Shown here one piece after another: positions 45,553 through 53,005 of a DNA stretch of 64,000 nucleotides. The notes under the pieces are model-generated. The model saw only the letters and a program-made list of their open reading frames with translations, had not been told where the DNA came from and did not search any database. The stretch lies in contig CAADGL010000007.1 of assembly GCA_900696525.1 (NCBI GenBank), positions 186,001 to 250,000 on the forward strand, read 5' to 3'. The first letter of the stretch is position 1. The number at the start of each line of letters is the position of its first letter. Origin of the DNA: an uncultured Planctomycetota bacterium. Its GTDB lineage: Bacteria; Planctomycetota; Phycisphaerae; UBA1845; Fen-1342. The translations under genes and the position numbers were made by a program.

Positions 45553-46613
45553 GCGGACTGCTGGCCGAACAGGTGCGGGCAGCGCAACGCGACGCCGTCC
45601 GTCGCATAGGAGCCGTCAGGACAGATGCGGTAGGCGGCGATGAAGCAATGGCATCGCCCCGCGGCGACGCGCACGACGTGGGAGTAGCCGTTCCAGCTCT
45701 CACGGCAGGCCGTCCCGGACCTCTTGGCGCGGGTGATCGCCAGGATGAGGGCCAGGCGCGGACGGTGCCCCATGGCCCGGAGACGCTCGCACCAGTCGAC
45801 GTTGGCGGCCTCGTCGTGCGAGCTGTAGCGCCAGCCCCGCTGACGCAGCAGCTCATCGAGCGAGCGATACGTGTGCGTGTGGAAATCTCCCAGCAGATGC
45901 CAGTACGGGAAGAGCTGCTCACCGAGGACGAGCTGCGCCGTCTCGCTGCGCTGGTCGGCGACGACCTCGGACGGGCTGCCCTTGGCCCGATGCTGGATGC
46001 AGACACGCTCGATGTTGATGTCGGCCACCGACTCGCGCCGTGCCCGGCCGCGCGCCGGCCGCGTCACGCGCTGCGAGCCGAACACGATCCCGTACACCTC
46101 GGTCGACGGCACGCCGCTGCCAGCCGGAACGAGATACGCCTCCATGGCGCTCAGCAGCATGTCCTGGAGCGCGGGCTCGCGAATCCAGATGCGCAGCTCC
46201 TGGTGCGCCTCGTCGACTTCCTTCATCCAGGCCGGGACGTCCGCCAGGTCTGTCTGGCCATGGCTCGGCTCGACGCGCAGACGCCGCGCCAGCCGCCGAA
46301 CGTATTGCCACGGCGCGCGAACACTGTTGCCGACCGGACGATCGAAGAACGCGCTCTCGTAGATCGCGCGCGGCAGCGCGTTGCCCGACTGGCCATTGAC
46401 CTGACGGTAGATGCGCGACGTAAGCGGTTCTACGCTCGTGATTTGCGCAGGGATCGACTCGAACCGCCCCGTCCCGTTCAAGACGCTCAGCAGCTCCATG
46501 TACAACGCACGCCGCAGACCGCCCGCCCCGCGCCGACCCGAAAGCCCGCGCTCGATGCAGCGCTCCAACTGGCACAGGTCTCCAACCAGTCCGTTGTCAC
46601 GTGCCTTCACCAT
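45549..46613 (-). CDS. Putative JAB/MPN (JAMM) metallopeptidase-like protein
   Basis: 354 residues. The second half has the JAMM layout: Glu172 in STEVYGIVFGSQ, then HLLGDFHTHTYRSLDEL (His245, His247), and SSHDEA (Ser264/265, Asp267). The distance from the second His to the Ser-Asp motif is 16 residues, eight more than in the canonical HxHx7SxxD, so activity is not assured. Residues 1-160 are unique. First gene of a five-gene overlapping operon; tRNA-Arg lies 47 bases upstream on the same strand. Confidence 0.66.
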   Translation of the reverse strand: MVKARDNGLVGDLCQLERCIERGLSGRRGAGGLRRALYMELLSVLNGTGRFESIPAQITSVEPLTSRIYRQVNGQSGNALPRAIYESAFFDRPVGNSVRAPWQYVRRLARRLRVEPSHGQTDLADVPAWMKEVDEAHQELRIWIREPALQDMLLSAMEAYLVPAGSGVPSTEVYGIVFGSQRVTRPARGRARRESVADINIERVCIQHRAKGSPSEVVADQRSETAQLVLGEQLFPYWHLLGDFHTHTYRSLDELLRQRGWRYSSHDEAANVDWCERLRAMGHRPRLALILAITRAKRSGTACRESWNGYSHVVRVAAGRCHCFIAAYRICPDGSYATDGVALRCPHLFGQQSA

Positions 46614-46660
46614 CGCTCAGCCTTCACCGCGTGCCGCACACGATCCCCTGCTTCAGAAAA

Positions 46661-46734
46661 CGTCCCCGGCGGGATTCGAACCCACAACCTTTGGCTCCGG
46701 AGGCCAACGCTCTGTCCAATTGAGCTACAGGGAC
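46661..46734 (-). tRNA. tRNA-Arg (anticodon CCG)
   Basis: Folds to a complete cloverleaf: 7-bp acceptor stem (GTCCCTG with matching 3' side, discriminator G), D-arm TAGCTCAATTGGACAGAGC, anticodon arm TTGGC CTCCGGA GCCAA with anticodon CCG (reads CGG), and T-arm with GGTTCGAATCC. CCA is not encoded. Confidence 0.93.
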
Positions 46735-46759
46735 GGATTTGGCCCCGCCCCGGCCCATA

Positions 46760-46787
46760 AGTCTAGCCCAACGGGACCGCCAGTCAA
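46760..46787 (-). promoter_or_regulatory. Promoter of tRNA-Arg
   Basis: Minus strand TTGACT (46787-46782), 16-base spacer, TAGACT (46765-46760), ending 26 bases before the tRNA 5' end. It may also drive the JAMM-ubiX-ubiA operon 47 bases past the tRNA. Confidence 0.6.
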
Positions 46788-46913
46788 ACGCCGCCAGGCC
46801 TTCGCCACCCCGTCATGACTGCGCAGGGCAGAGTTGTAACCCATTTATTATCAATATGTTGAAAGAGTCGGCCGCCGCCGGAAAGCCCGGCTCCCGCCTT
46901 TTCCACGCCCCCG

Positions 46914-46942
46914 CTGGCACGTCCTGCGGATCCCGGTAGAAT
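46914..46942 (+). promoter_or_regulatory. Promoter of HEAT-like gene
   Basis: CTGGCA (46914-46919), 17-base spacer, TAGAAT (46937-46942); leader about 60 bases to ATG 47011. The AT-rich patch at 46837-46860 is upstream of it. Confidence 0.5.
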
Positions 46943-47010
46943 CCACCCCAATCTCCCGCGAGGGCAATCACTTACGCGCCTCGTCCCGGGCTCGATTGGG
47001 GGTATGCCGA

Positions 47011-48111
47011 ATGTCGGTTTCGTCTTCTTCTTCCGCCGCCGCAATCCTCGCCGCCACCCTGTTGCTGGCGCCCGCCTCCGCAACCGCCCAGGAACCGCCG
47101 CGCACCTTCCAGGTCGCCGCCATCAAGGGCAAAGGCGCCCTGAGCGATGATGAGCGCCGGCAACTCAACGGCTGGATCACGCAGCGCGCCGCGCAGATGA
47201 GCGCGGCCGACCCGCGCGACGAGGCGACGCTGCACCAGGCGCAGCAGGCCGCGCGCGAAGTCCGCGACGCGCTCAACGGCGCCGCCGCCGGATTCCGCGA
47301 GGCGTTCGTCGCGGCCTTCACCGACGTCGTGCGCGAACGTCATCGCGCCGCCTCCGTCGCGGGCGCCGCCCAGCTCATGGCCCTGCTGGCCGCCCTGGAT
47401 GACGTTATGACCGCGCCGGTGCTGCGCGATGCGCTGCGCGACGAACGCACCGGCGTGCGCGCCGCCGCGGCACTCGGCTTGCGGGCGCTGCGCCCGAAGC
47501 TGGCCGCGGCCGGCGGAGACGCCTTCGCACAGACCGTGGCGGCGCTGCGCGAGGCCGGCCGGCGCGAGACCTCGGCCTCAACTCTCAAGACGATCTACGA
47601 GGCGCTCGACTATGCGGAGTCCGCCGCGCCCGATCCCCGGGCGCCGGCCGCGGCTCTGCTCGAAGTGCTGGAGGCGCGCGCCAGGCTCTACGATGGAGCG
47701 GCGCTGAACGCGGAAGGGGCCGAACTCGCCGGCCTGCGCGCCACCGATCGCGTGCGGCGCAGCCTGGGCGACGAGGACCGGCGGCGCTACACGCTCGTGC
47801 TGGCGCGGCTGCTGCGGCACTGCACGCTGCGGTATCACGCGGAGCTGCACCTGGTGCGCGACCGCGCGAGCAACCCGACGCAGATCGAGTTGCGCAACGC
47901 GACCGAGCTGATGGTTCAGGAGATCGAGCGGCAACTGGCCGAGTTGCTGCCCGCTGACAGCAAGCCGCGCCCCTCGATCTTCGACGCCATGCGCACCATG
48001 AGCAAGGAAAGCGACCGCATCAACCTGAAGCTGCGCATGAACGACTGGGCCGAGCTGCTCCTGAAGGCCACCGGCCAGTCCTTCCACATCACGGTCGACG
48101 GCAGCGGCTGA
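47011..48111 (+). CDS. Exported HEAT-like protein, unknown
   Basis: 366 residues; signal peptide AAAILAATLLLAPASATAQ. The body is helical with HEAT-like pairs (AAQLMALLAALDDVMTAPVL; VRAAAALGLRALRPKLAAAG). Function unknown. A frame continuing upstream uses a TTG at 46996, but ATG 47011 starts the signal peptide. Confidence 0.66.
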   Translation: MSVSSSSSAAAILAATLLLAPASATAQEPPRTFQVAAIKGKGALSDDERRQLNGWITQRAAQMSAADPRDEATLHQAQQAAREVRDALNGAAAGFREAFVAAFTDVVRERHRAASVAGAAQLMALLAALDDVMTAPVLRDALRDERTGVRAAAALGLRALRPKLAAAGGDAFAQTVAALREAGRRETSASTLKTIYEALDYAESAAPDPRAPAAALLEVLEARARLYDGAALNAEGAELAGLRATDRVRRSLGDEDRRRYTLVLARLLRHCTLRYHAELHLVRDRASNPTQIELRNATELMVQEIERQLAELLPADSKPRPSIFDAMRTMSKESDRINLKLRMNDWAELLLKATGQSFHITVDGSG

Positions 48112-48142
48112 GCGGTGTCCCGCGCTTGCGGGCGGCGGCCTC

Positions 48143-48208
48143 TTACGCGAACGCGTACAACGCGGTGAACAAACCGAAGAACAAGCCAATGAATGCGGCC
48201 CAGAACAT
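48143..48208 (-). CDS. 21-residue membrane peptide with perfect Shine-Dalgarno
   Basis: Minus-strand frame, ATG at 48208 and TAA at 48143. AAGGAGG (48220-48214) is five bases before the ATG, the strongest ribosome binding site seen in the window. The product begins MFWAAFIGLFFGLFTALYA and is entirely hydrophobic, enough for one membrane helix. Too short for standard gene callers. No homologue recognised; could regulate a membrane complex. Confidence 0.6.
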   Translation of the reverse strand: MFWAAFIGLFFGLFTALYAFA

Positions 48209-48326
48209 TGTTGCCTCCTTTTCGCACGTACGGGCGCGGCCTGTCCGCCCCCGTCGATCAACCTATCGGCACACGCCGCCGCCCCGGCCCACCCGCGCCA
48301 GCGCTCAGGTAACAGCCATTCGAGGC

Positions 48327-48354
48327 TTGACACGGCACACCAGGTGCTGATAAA
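48327..48354 (+). promoter_or_regulatory. Promoter reading toward the 48398 hairpin
   Basis: TTGACA (48327-48332, perfect consensus), 16-base spacer, GATAAA (48349-48354). Confidence 0.45.
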
Positions 48355-48360
48355 AAGTGG

Positions 48361-48440
48361 CCTGCGACACGAAGACAGGGTGCAGGGAGGAAAGGTGACC
48401 CGGCGCGCGCCCGAATGCGGGCACGCGCCGGGTTCCTTTC
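48361..48440 (+). ncRNA. Candidate small RNA
   Basis: Between a TTGACA/GATAAA promoter and a strong hairpin (48398-48433) followed by TCCTTTC there is no convincing coding frame, and the next gene is on the other strand. A transcript of about 80 bases would result. It does not resemble SRP, 6S, tmRNA or RNase P RNA. Confidence 0.35.
48398..48433 (+). terminator. Strong GC-rich hairpin
   Basis: 16-bp inverted repeat, stems 48398-48413 and 48418-48433, loop AATG, one C-A mismatch on this strand (a G-U pair on the other). Followed by TCCTTTC on the plus strand. May terminate the small transcript here and/or the opposite-strand serine hydrolase mRNA. Confidence 0.5.
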
Positions 48441-48470
48441 TGAGGGCCGCTGGTTTCTGAGGGCCGCTGG
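48437..48470. repeat. 17-bp perfect tandem duplication
   Basis: TTTCTGAGGGCCGCTGG occurs at 48437-48453 and again at 48454-48470, directly after the hairpin. Confidence 0.95.
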
Positions 48471-48512
48471 GGCGCCATCAGCAGCGCCGATGCCCTTGCC
48501 CTGCGCCCCCGC

Positions 48513-50009
48513 TCAGCGCACGCGCGCGATCAGCTCGCGCAGCTTCTCCGTCACGGTTGCAGCGACCTGGTCGTAGTTCGACAGCACCACCACCGTCCAG
48601 CCCCCCTCCAGGTACATGTCGAGCGCCGCGCTGATGCCCGGGAACCCGCCGCCGTGCCCGACGATCTTCTCGCCTGGCGCCTGCTCGATCCCGAAGCCCA
48701 GGCCGTATCCGCCCTGCGACTGCGGCGTGGGCGTCCAGAGCTGCGCCAGCGTCGCCGCCGAGACAAGCTTCCCGCCCCGCAGCGCCTGGTCGAAGCGCAG
48801 CAGGTCCTCGACCGTCGAGAACCCGCCGCCCGCCGGCCCTCCGCGGATCACGTGCTTGAACAGGTTGCATTCCCAGGTCGTGCCGAAGCGCTCCGGCGCG
48901 CGCGAATAGCCGACGGCCACGTTCGGCACCGGGCGGTCCATGTCGTAGCAGTCGCTGTGGACCATGCCGGCCGGCTTGTAGATGTTCTCGCGGATGTAGT
49001 CATCGTAGCCCTGCCCGGCGGCCCTCTCGATGACCACGCCCGCCAGCAGAAAGCCCGTGTTGCTGTAGGACCACGAGCTGCCCGGCTCGAATTGCAGCGC
49101 CTCGCCCGCAACCAGCGGCTTGTAGTCCGCCAGCTCCCGGAAACGCTGCCGGGCGCTGGCCATGAACGGCTCGTTGAAGTAGCTCCCCAGCCCCGACGTG
49201 TGCCCCAGCAGGTCGCGCACGCGGATCTTCTCCGCCGCCTCGCGCGGCAACCAGTCGGCGTCGAGATACTTGCTGACCGGATCGTCCAGGCTCAGCCGCC
49301 CACGCTCGGCAAGCTGCGCCACCGCGACCGCCGTGAACATCTTGTTCATCGAGCCCAGGTTGAAGCGCGTGTCGAGCCGCACGGGCACGTTGTGCCCCTT
49401 CACGGCCTCGCCGCACGCGTGCGTCATCAGCACCCGGCCGTTCCGCGCCAGCAGCACGGCGCCCGAGAACACGTCCGCCGCGCCCAAGCGCTCGACGAAC
49501 GCACGGGCCTCCGCGACGAGCCCGGGCTCGTCGAGCGGCGGCGGCACGGGGGCGTCTTTCGGCGCGCGGGCGGGTGCCAAGCTCAGTCCTATGATGCGGT
49601 GCGGCGGCTCGTCCTCCACGGCCAGCAGGATACCGCGCCAGCGCTCCGTGAGCTTCTCGCGCACGATCACGACGATCTCACCCGGGGGGCGGGGCGGGTC
49701 GTAGCGCCGCGCGCCGTAGAACTCCAGGCCGCCGGTGACGTCGGCCAGGCCCGAGAGGATGGAGATGTGCTGCTCCATCGGCGCGGACTCACGCATCCGG
49801 ACGGAGAACCGGTCGTTGACGAAACGCGCGGCGCGCGAAGCGTCGCGAGCGTTGATGACCTCGAGCAGCTCGCGGGCGCGCTGGGCTGCGGGCGTATCGG
49901 GCCATTGCTTTTCGTCGGTGTAGTCGCCCAGCGTCTGCTGCGCCGCGCGGGCCGGAGGCGCCGCACACAGCAACCAGAACATCGAACAGGCCGCTACCGC
50001 GTAACGCAT
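48513..50009 (-). CDS. Exported serine hydrolase of the beta-lactamase/esterase type
   Basis: 498 residues from ATG 50009, with signal peptide (AVAACSMFWLLCAAPPARA). The N-terminal 150 residues form a small accessory domain (ELLEVINARDASRAARFVND). The catalytic PF00144 domain follows: Ser-x-x-Lys in NLGSMNKMFTAVAVAQL, Tyr-x-Asn in WSYSNTGFLLAG, and HGGGFPG. Substrate unknown; such proteins include peptidases, esterases and class C beta-lactamases. A frame from 50042 has no better start. Confidence 0.82.
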   Translation of the reverse strand: MRYAVAACSMFWLLCAAPPARAAQQTLGDYTDEKQWPDTPAAQRARELLEVINARDASRAARFVNDRFSVRMRESAPMEQHISILSGLADVTGGLEFYGARRYDPPRPPGEIVVIVREKLTERWRGILLAVEDEPPHRIIGLSLAPARAPKDAPVPPPLDEPGLVAEARAFVERLGAADVFSGAVLLARNGRVLMTHACGEAVKGHNVPVRLDTRFNLGSMNKMFTAVAVAQLAERGRLSLDDPVSKYLDADWLPREAAEKIRVRDLLGHTSGLGSYFNEPFMASARQRFRELADYKPLVAGEALQFEPGSSWSYSNTGFLLAGVVIERAAGQGYDDYIRENIYKPAGMVHSDCYDMDRPVPNVAVGYSRAPERFGTTWECNLFKHVIRGGPAGGGFSTVEDLLRFDQALRGGKLVSAATLAQLWTPTPQSQGGYGLGFGIEQAPGEKIVGHGGGFPGISAALDMYLEGGWTVVVLSNYDQVAATVTEKLRELIARVR

Positions 50010-50106
50010 CTCCCGTTCTCCCCGGGCCGGCTGCCGCTCCATACTGGACGCGCCCGGCCCCTCCGGCCAGTCGGTTCCCGCACAACTTCCGGACGTGGCC
50101 GGCGTG

Positions 50107-50112
50107 TATACT
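50107..50112 (+). promoter_or_regulatory. -10 box placing ATG at the transcription start (VWA gene)
   Basis: TATACT ends seven bases before ATG 50120, giving a leaderless transcript. The -35 region is weak. Confidence 0.5.
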
Positions 50113-50119
50113 CCAGTCG

Positions 50120-51256
50120 ATGCGAATCCGCTACACGCGATACGACGGCACGCTCTTCCAATTCCAGGCCGATCTCGATCTGGGCAGCGTCTACGACTTC
50201 GTCCTGGCCCACGGCGAAGACGCGCTGCGGGCGCTTCAGGCCCTCGAGCGCCACCCGCAGCACTCCGCCCTGCTGAAACAACTACTCGACCAGGGGCTGC
50301 TCGAAAAGGCCAGGGGCCGCTTCCGTCTCACGCCGCGGGCCGCCAGCGCCATGCAGCGCAAGGCCCTCATGGAAATCTTCGCCCACCTCAAAACCGGCGC
50401 CCGCGACGGCCACGCCACGCTCGATCGCGGCGGCGCCGGCGAGCGGCTGGAGGGCACGGCGCCGTTCGAGTTCGGCGACCCCGTGGCCGAGATCGACCTG
50501 TCCGCCACCCTGGGCAACGCCCTGCGCCGCGCCGCCGACGGCCCCCGGCCGCCGATCCGGCTGAGGTACGCCGACATCGAGCGCTTCGAGTCGGAGGGCC
50601 GCGCAAGCTGCTCGACGGTTGTGCTGCTGGATCAGTCGGGCTCGATGGCCCGGTTCGGGCGTTTCTTTCACGCCAAGAAGTGCGCGATGGCCCTGATCGC
50701 CCTGATCCGCCAGCGATTCCCCTACGACACGGTCGACCTGGTCGGGTTCCACTCCGGAGCCCAGCAGGTGCCCGAAGAGCGCCTCCCGCTGCTGATGCCC
50801 AAGCCCGTCACCACCTACGACCCGGTCATCCGCCTGCGCGTCCCCGTCAACCGCCTCGACCAGGCCCCCCCGCACTTCACCAACCTGCACATGGGCCTCA
50901 TGATCGCCCGCCGCCTGCTCGCGCGCCGCAGCGGCGACAACCGCATGATCTTCATCATCACCGACGGACAGCCGACCGCCCATGTCCAGGGCGACGCCGT
51001 TCACCTGCTGTATCCCCCCGACCGCCGCAGCCACGTCGCCACGCTCACCGAGGCGTATCACGTCGCGCGCGGCGGCGTGCGAATCTGCACCTTCGCGCTC
51101 ACCGACGACTACTGGGACATGGACTGGCTCGGCTTTGTCGATGAGCTGGGGCGGCTGACGCGCGGCGTCACCTTCCACTGCGCCAGCGGCGAGCTCGGTG
51201 CGTGCGTGATGGAGAGCTACCTGAGTGGCCGCCGGCGCAAGGCCTACCTGGCCTGA
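50120..51256 (+). CDS. VWA domain protein
   Basis: 378 residues. The VWA MIDAS motif is DQSGSM (LLDQSGSMARFGRF), with FIITDGQPTAH later. N-terminal 120 residues are helical (ALLKQLLDQGLLEKARGRFRL, winged-helix-like). It is similar to the VWA proteins that work with MoxR/CoxE-type AAA ATPases, but none is adjacent. Next gene follows after 24 bases. Confidence 0.78.
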   Translation: MRIRYTRYDGTLFQFQADLDLGSVYDFVLAHGEDALRALQALERHPQHSALLKQLLDQGLLEKARGRFRLTPRAASAMQRKALMEIFAHLKTGARDGHATLDRGGAGERLEGTAPFEFGDPVAEIDLSATLGNALRRAADGPRPPIRLRYADIERFESEGRASCSTVVLLDQSGSMARFGRFFHAKKCAMALIALIRQRFPYDTVDLVGFHSGAQQVPEERLPLLMPKPVTTYDPVIRLRVPVNRLDQAPPHFTNLHMGLMIARRLLARRSGDNRMIFIITDGQPTAHVQGDAVHLLYPPDRRSHVATLTEAYHVARGGVRICTFALTDDYWDMDWLGFVDELGRLTRGVTFHCASGELGACVMESYLSGRRRKAYLA

Positions 51257-51280
51257 GGGCGCCGCATCGAGGAGCAGCCC

Positions 51281-51928
51281 GTGGCGATGATGCGCCTCGC
51301 GCTCATGCCGTGCGTAATCGCGCTGATCCTGTTCATCAGCGCCGGGCGCGTCGATCTGCCGCCTTACTGGGCATACGTCGGCATCCTGGCCAGCGGCGGC
51401 GCCGTTGCGGCCTGCGCCGTCGACCGCGAACTGCTCGCCGAACGCGTGAGGCCGGCGCCCGGCGGCGAAGACCGGGCCATGCGCTTCCTCGCGCTGCCGT
51501 TCATCGCGGCACACCTGGTGGTCGCCGGCTTGGACTGCGGCCGTTTCGGATGGTCGCGCGTGCCGCTGACCGCGCAGGCGGCCGCCCTGGCCGGCGTGGC
51601 GCTCGGCTATGGCCTGTCGATCTGGGCGATGATCGTCAACCGCTTCTTTTCGCCCGTCATCCGCATTCAGAGCGAGCGCGGCCACACGCTCGTGACCCGC
51701 GGCCCGTATCGCTGGGTGCGCCACCCCGGCTATGCCGGCGCCTTGGCCGCCATGCTGCTCGGTGGACCGGCGCTGGGCTCGTGGTGGGCCGGCGTCTGCA
51801 TCCTGCCCGTCGTCGTCCTGATGCTGCGCCGAACCGCGCTCGAAGACCGCTACCTTGCTGAGCACCTGCCGGGCTACGCCGAGTACGCCGGCCGCGTGCG
51901 CTGGCGGCTCGCGCCGGGCGTGTACTAA
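51281..51928 (+). CDS. ICMT/PEMT-type membrane methyltransferase-like protein
   Basis: 215 residues with five membrane helices. The signature RGPYRWVRHPGYAGAL plus LEDRYLAEHLPGYAEYAGRVRWRL is that of isoprenylcysteine carboxyl methyltransferase and related phospholipid methyltransferases. GTG 51281 (ATG 51287 also possible) has GAGGAG upstream. Probably co-transcribed with the VWA gene. Confidence 0.82.
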   Translation: MAMMRLALMPCVIALILFISAGRVDLPPYWAYVGILASGGAVAACAVDRELLAERVRPAPGGEDRAMRFLALPFIAAHLVVAGLDCGRFGWSRVPLTAQAAALAGVALGYGLSIWAMIVNRFFSPVIRIQSERGHTLVTRGPYRWVRHPGYAGALAAMLLGGPALGSWWAGVCILPVVVLMLRRTALEDRYLAEHLPGYAEYAGRVRWRLAPGVY

Positions 51929-51934
51929 CGCAAA

Positions 51935-51949
51935 GCCGGCTCAGCCGGC
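51935..51949 (+). other. Short GCCGGC inverted repeat
   Basis: GCCGGC TCA GCCGGC six bases after the ICMT stop; could be a weak terminator hairpin. A TATCAT at 52037 is a possible -10 for the next gene. Confidence 0.25.
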
Positions 51950-52102
51950 CGGCCCGCCGCGGAAGGTCAGGCCCCGCCGTCGCCACGGTACACCGAGACC
52001 TCTGCTCCATGGCAGAGAGCGCGATCGCCGACGTGGTATCATTCGCTCAGGCGCGACTGGCACGGGATTGCCGACTTCGCGCCCGACTGTGGAGGTTGTC
52101 AA

Positions 52103-52957
52103 GTGACACGCCGGGCGGGCGATTCAGCGTTGGATATGCTGTACGGAACGCTGGTCAAGGCGCCCTGGTGGCTCGGCCCGATTCTCGCAGTGATCGCCTA
52201 CGCAACCTTCCTGTATCTCGTCCCTGCCATCATCGAGGTCTCCACGGGAGCCGCCAGCAATGCCAGCCAACCGGTGAGCGGCGTACTTGTCTCGATCTCG
52301 CGGGGAACCGCGCCGTTCGCAGCATTTCTCGTAATCGCCGTTTGGGGTTTCGCTGAGCTGAAGAAGCTGGCGGATCGCAGGCGCTTGGATCGTCAGACGG
52401 GCCTGGAGAGCGTCGCCCACCTCAACTGGGCGGAGTTCGAGGAACTTGTCGCCGAGGCCTTCCGTCGTGACGGCTATGTCGCGGAGCGGACGGGCAGCGG
52501 CGGCGGCGACGACGGATACGACGTCCGACTCGAGCGAGACGGGCGCATGACGCTTGTGCAATGCAAGCACTGGCGGGCGCGCAAGGTCGGCGTCAACGTC
52601 GTTCGCGAGCTGCGTGGCGTGATGGCCAGCCACAGCGCGGACGCTGGCATCGTTGTCACCTACGGAACCTTCACCGCGGAAGCCGCCGCTTTCGCACGCG
52701 ACAGCCGGATGACGTTGATCGGCGGGCAACGGCTTGTGGAGATGATTGGCTCGGTTCAGAAGCGGCAACATGTCCAAACGAATCGGACCGCGTCGCGTTC
52801 GGACGCAGAGGTTTCGCCCACGTCAGCCCAACCACCCGCCTGCCCGGTTTGCAGCTCGCCGATGGTGCTGCGAACTGCCAGGCGCGGTCCGCACGCCGGC
52901 AGCCGGTTCTGGGGATGCTCACGATATCCATCGTGCCGCGGCGTGCGGCAAGGCTGA
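52103..52957 (+). CDS. Membrane-anchored Mrr-type nuclease with topoisomerase zinc finger
   Basis: 284 residues from GTG 52103 (GGAGG upstream). Two N-terminal membrane helices (WWLGPILAVIAYATFLYLVP; PFAAFLVIAVWGFAELKKL), then a Mrr/PD-(D/E)xK nuclease domain with NWAEFEELVAEAFRRDGYV, GYDVRLERDG (Asp) and LVQCKHW (Gln-x-Lys), and a C-terminal type IA topoisomerase-like C4 zinc finger (CPVCSSPMVLRTARRGPHAG to CSRYPSC). Such proteins may cut foreign DNA at the membrane; specificity unknown. Stands alone, with no methylase. Confidence 0.82.
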   Translation: MTRRAGDSALDMLYGTLVKAPWWLGPILAVIAYATFLYLVPAIIEVSTGAASNASQPVSGVLVSISRGTAPFAAFLVIAVWGFAELKKLADRRRLDRQTGLESVAHLNWAEFEELVAEAFRRDGYVAERTGSGGGDDGYDVRLERDGRMTLVQCKHWRARKVGVNVVRELRGVMASHSADAGIVVTYGTFTAEAAAFARDSRMTLIGGQRLVEMIGSVQKRQHVQTNRTASRSDAEVSPTSAQPPACPVCSSPMVLRTARRGPHAGSRFWGCSRYPSCRGVRQG

Positions 52958-53005
52958 GGCGCGACGCGTCTTGCTCAGCTTGCGGTCGCCCCATCCTCGC
53001 GACTG

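Noticed and set aside
52009-52356. Plus-strand frame overlapping the start of the Mrr gene
   Set aside because: Mostly overlaps the better supported nuclease gene, with no motif; the first 30 codons could be a remnant but I cannot support it.
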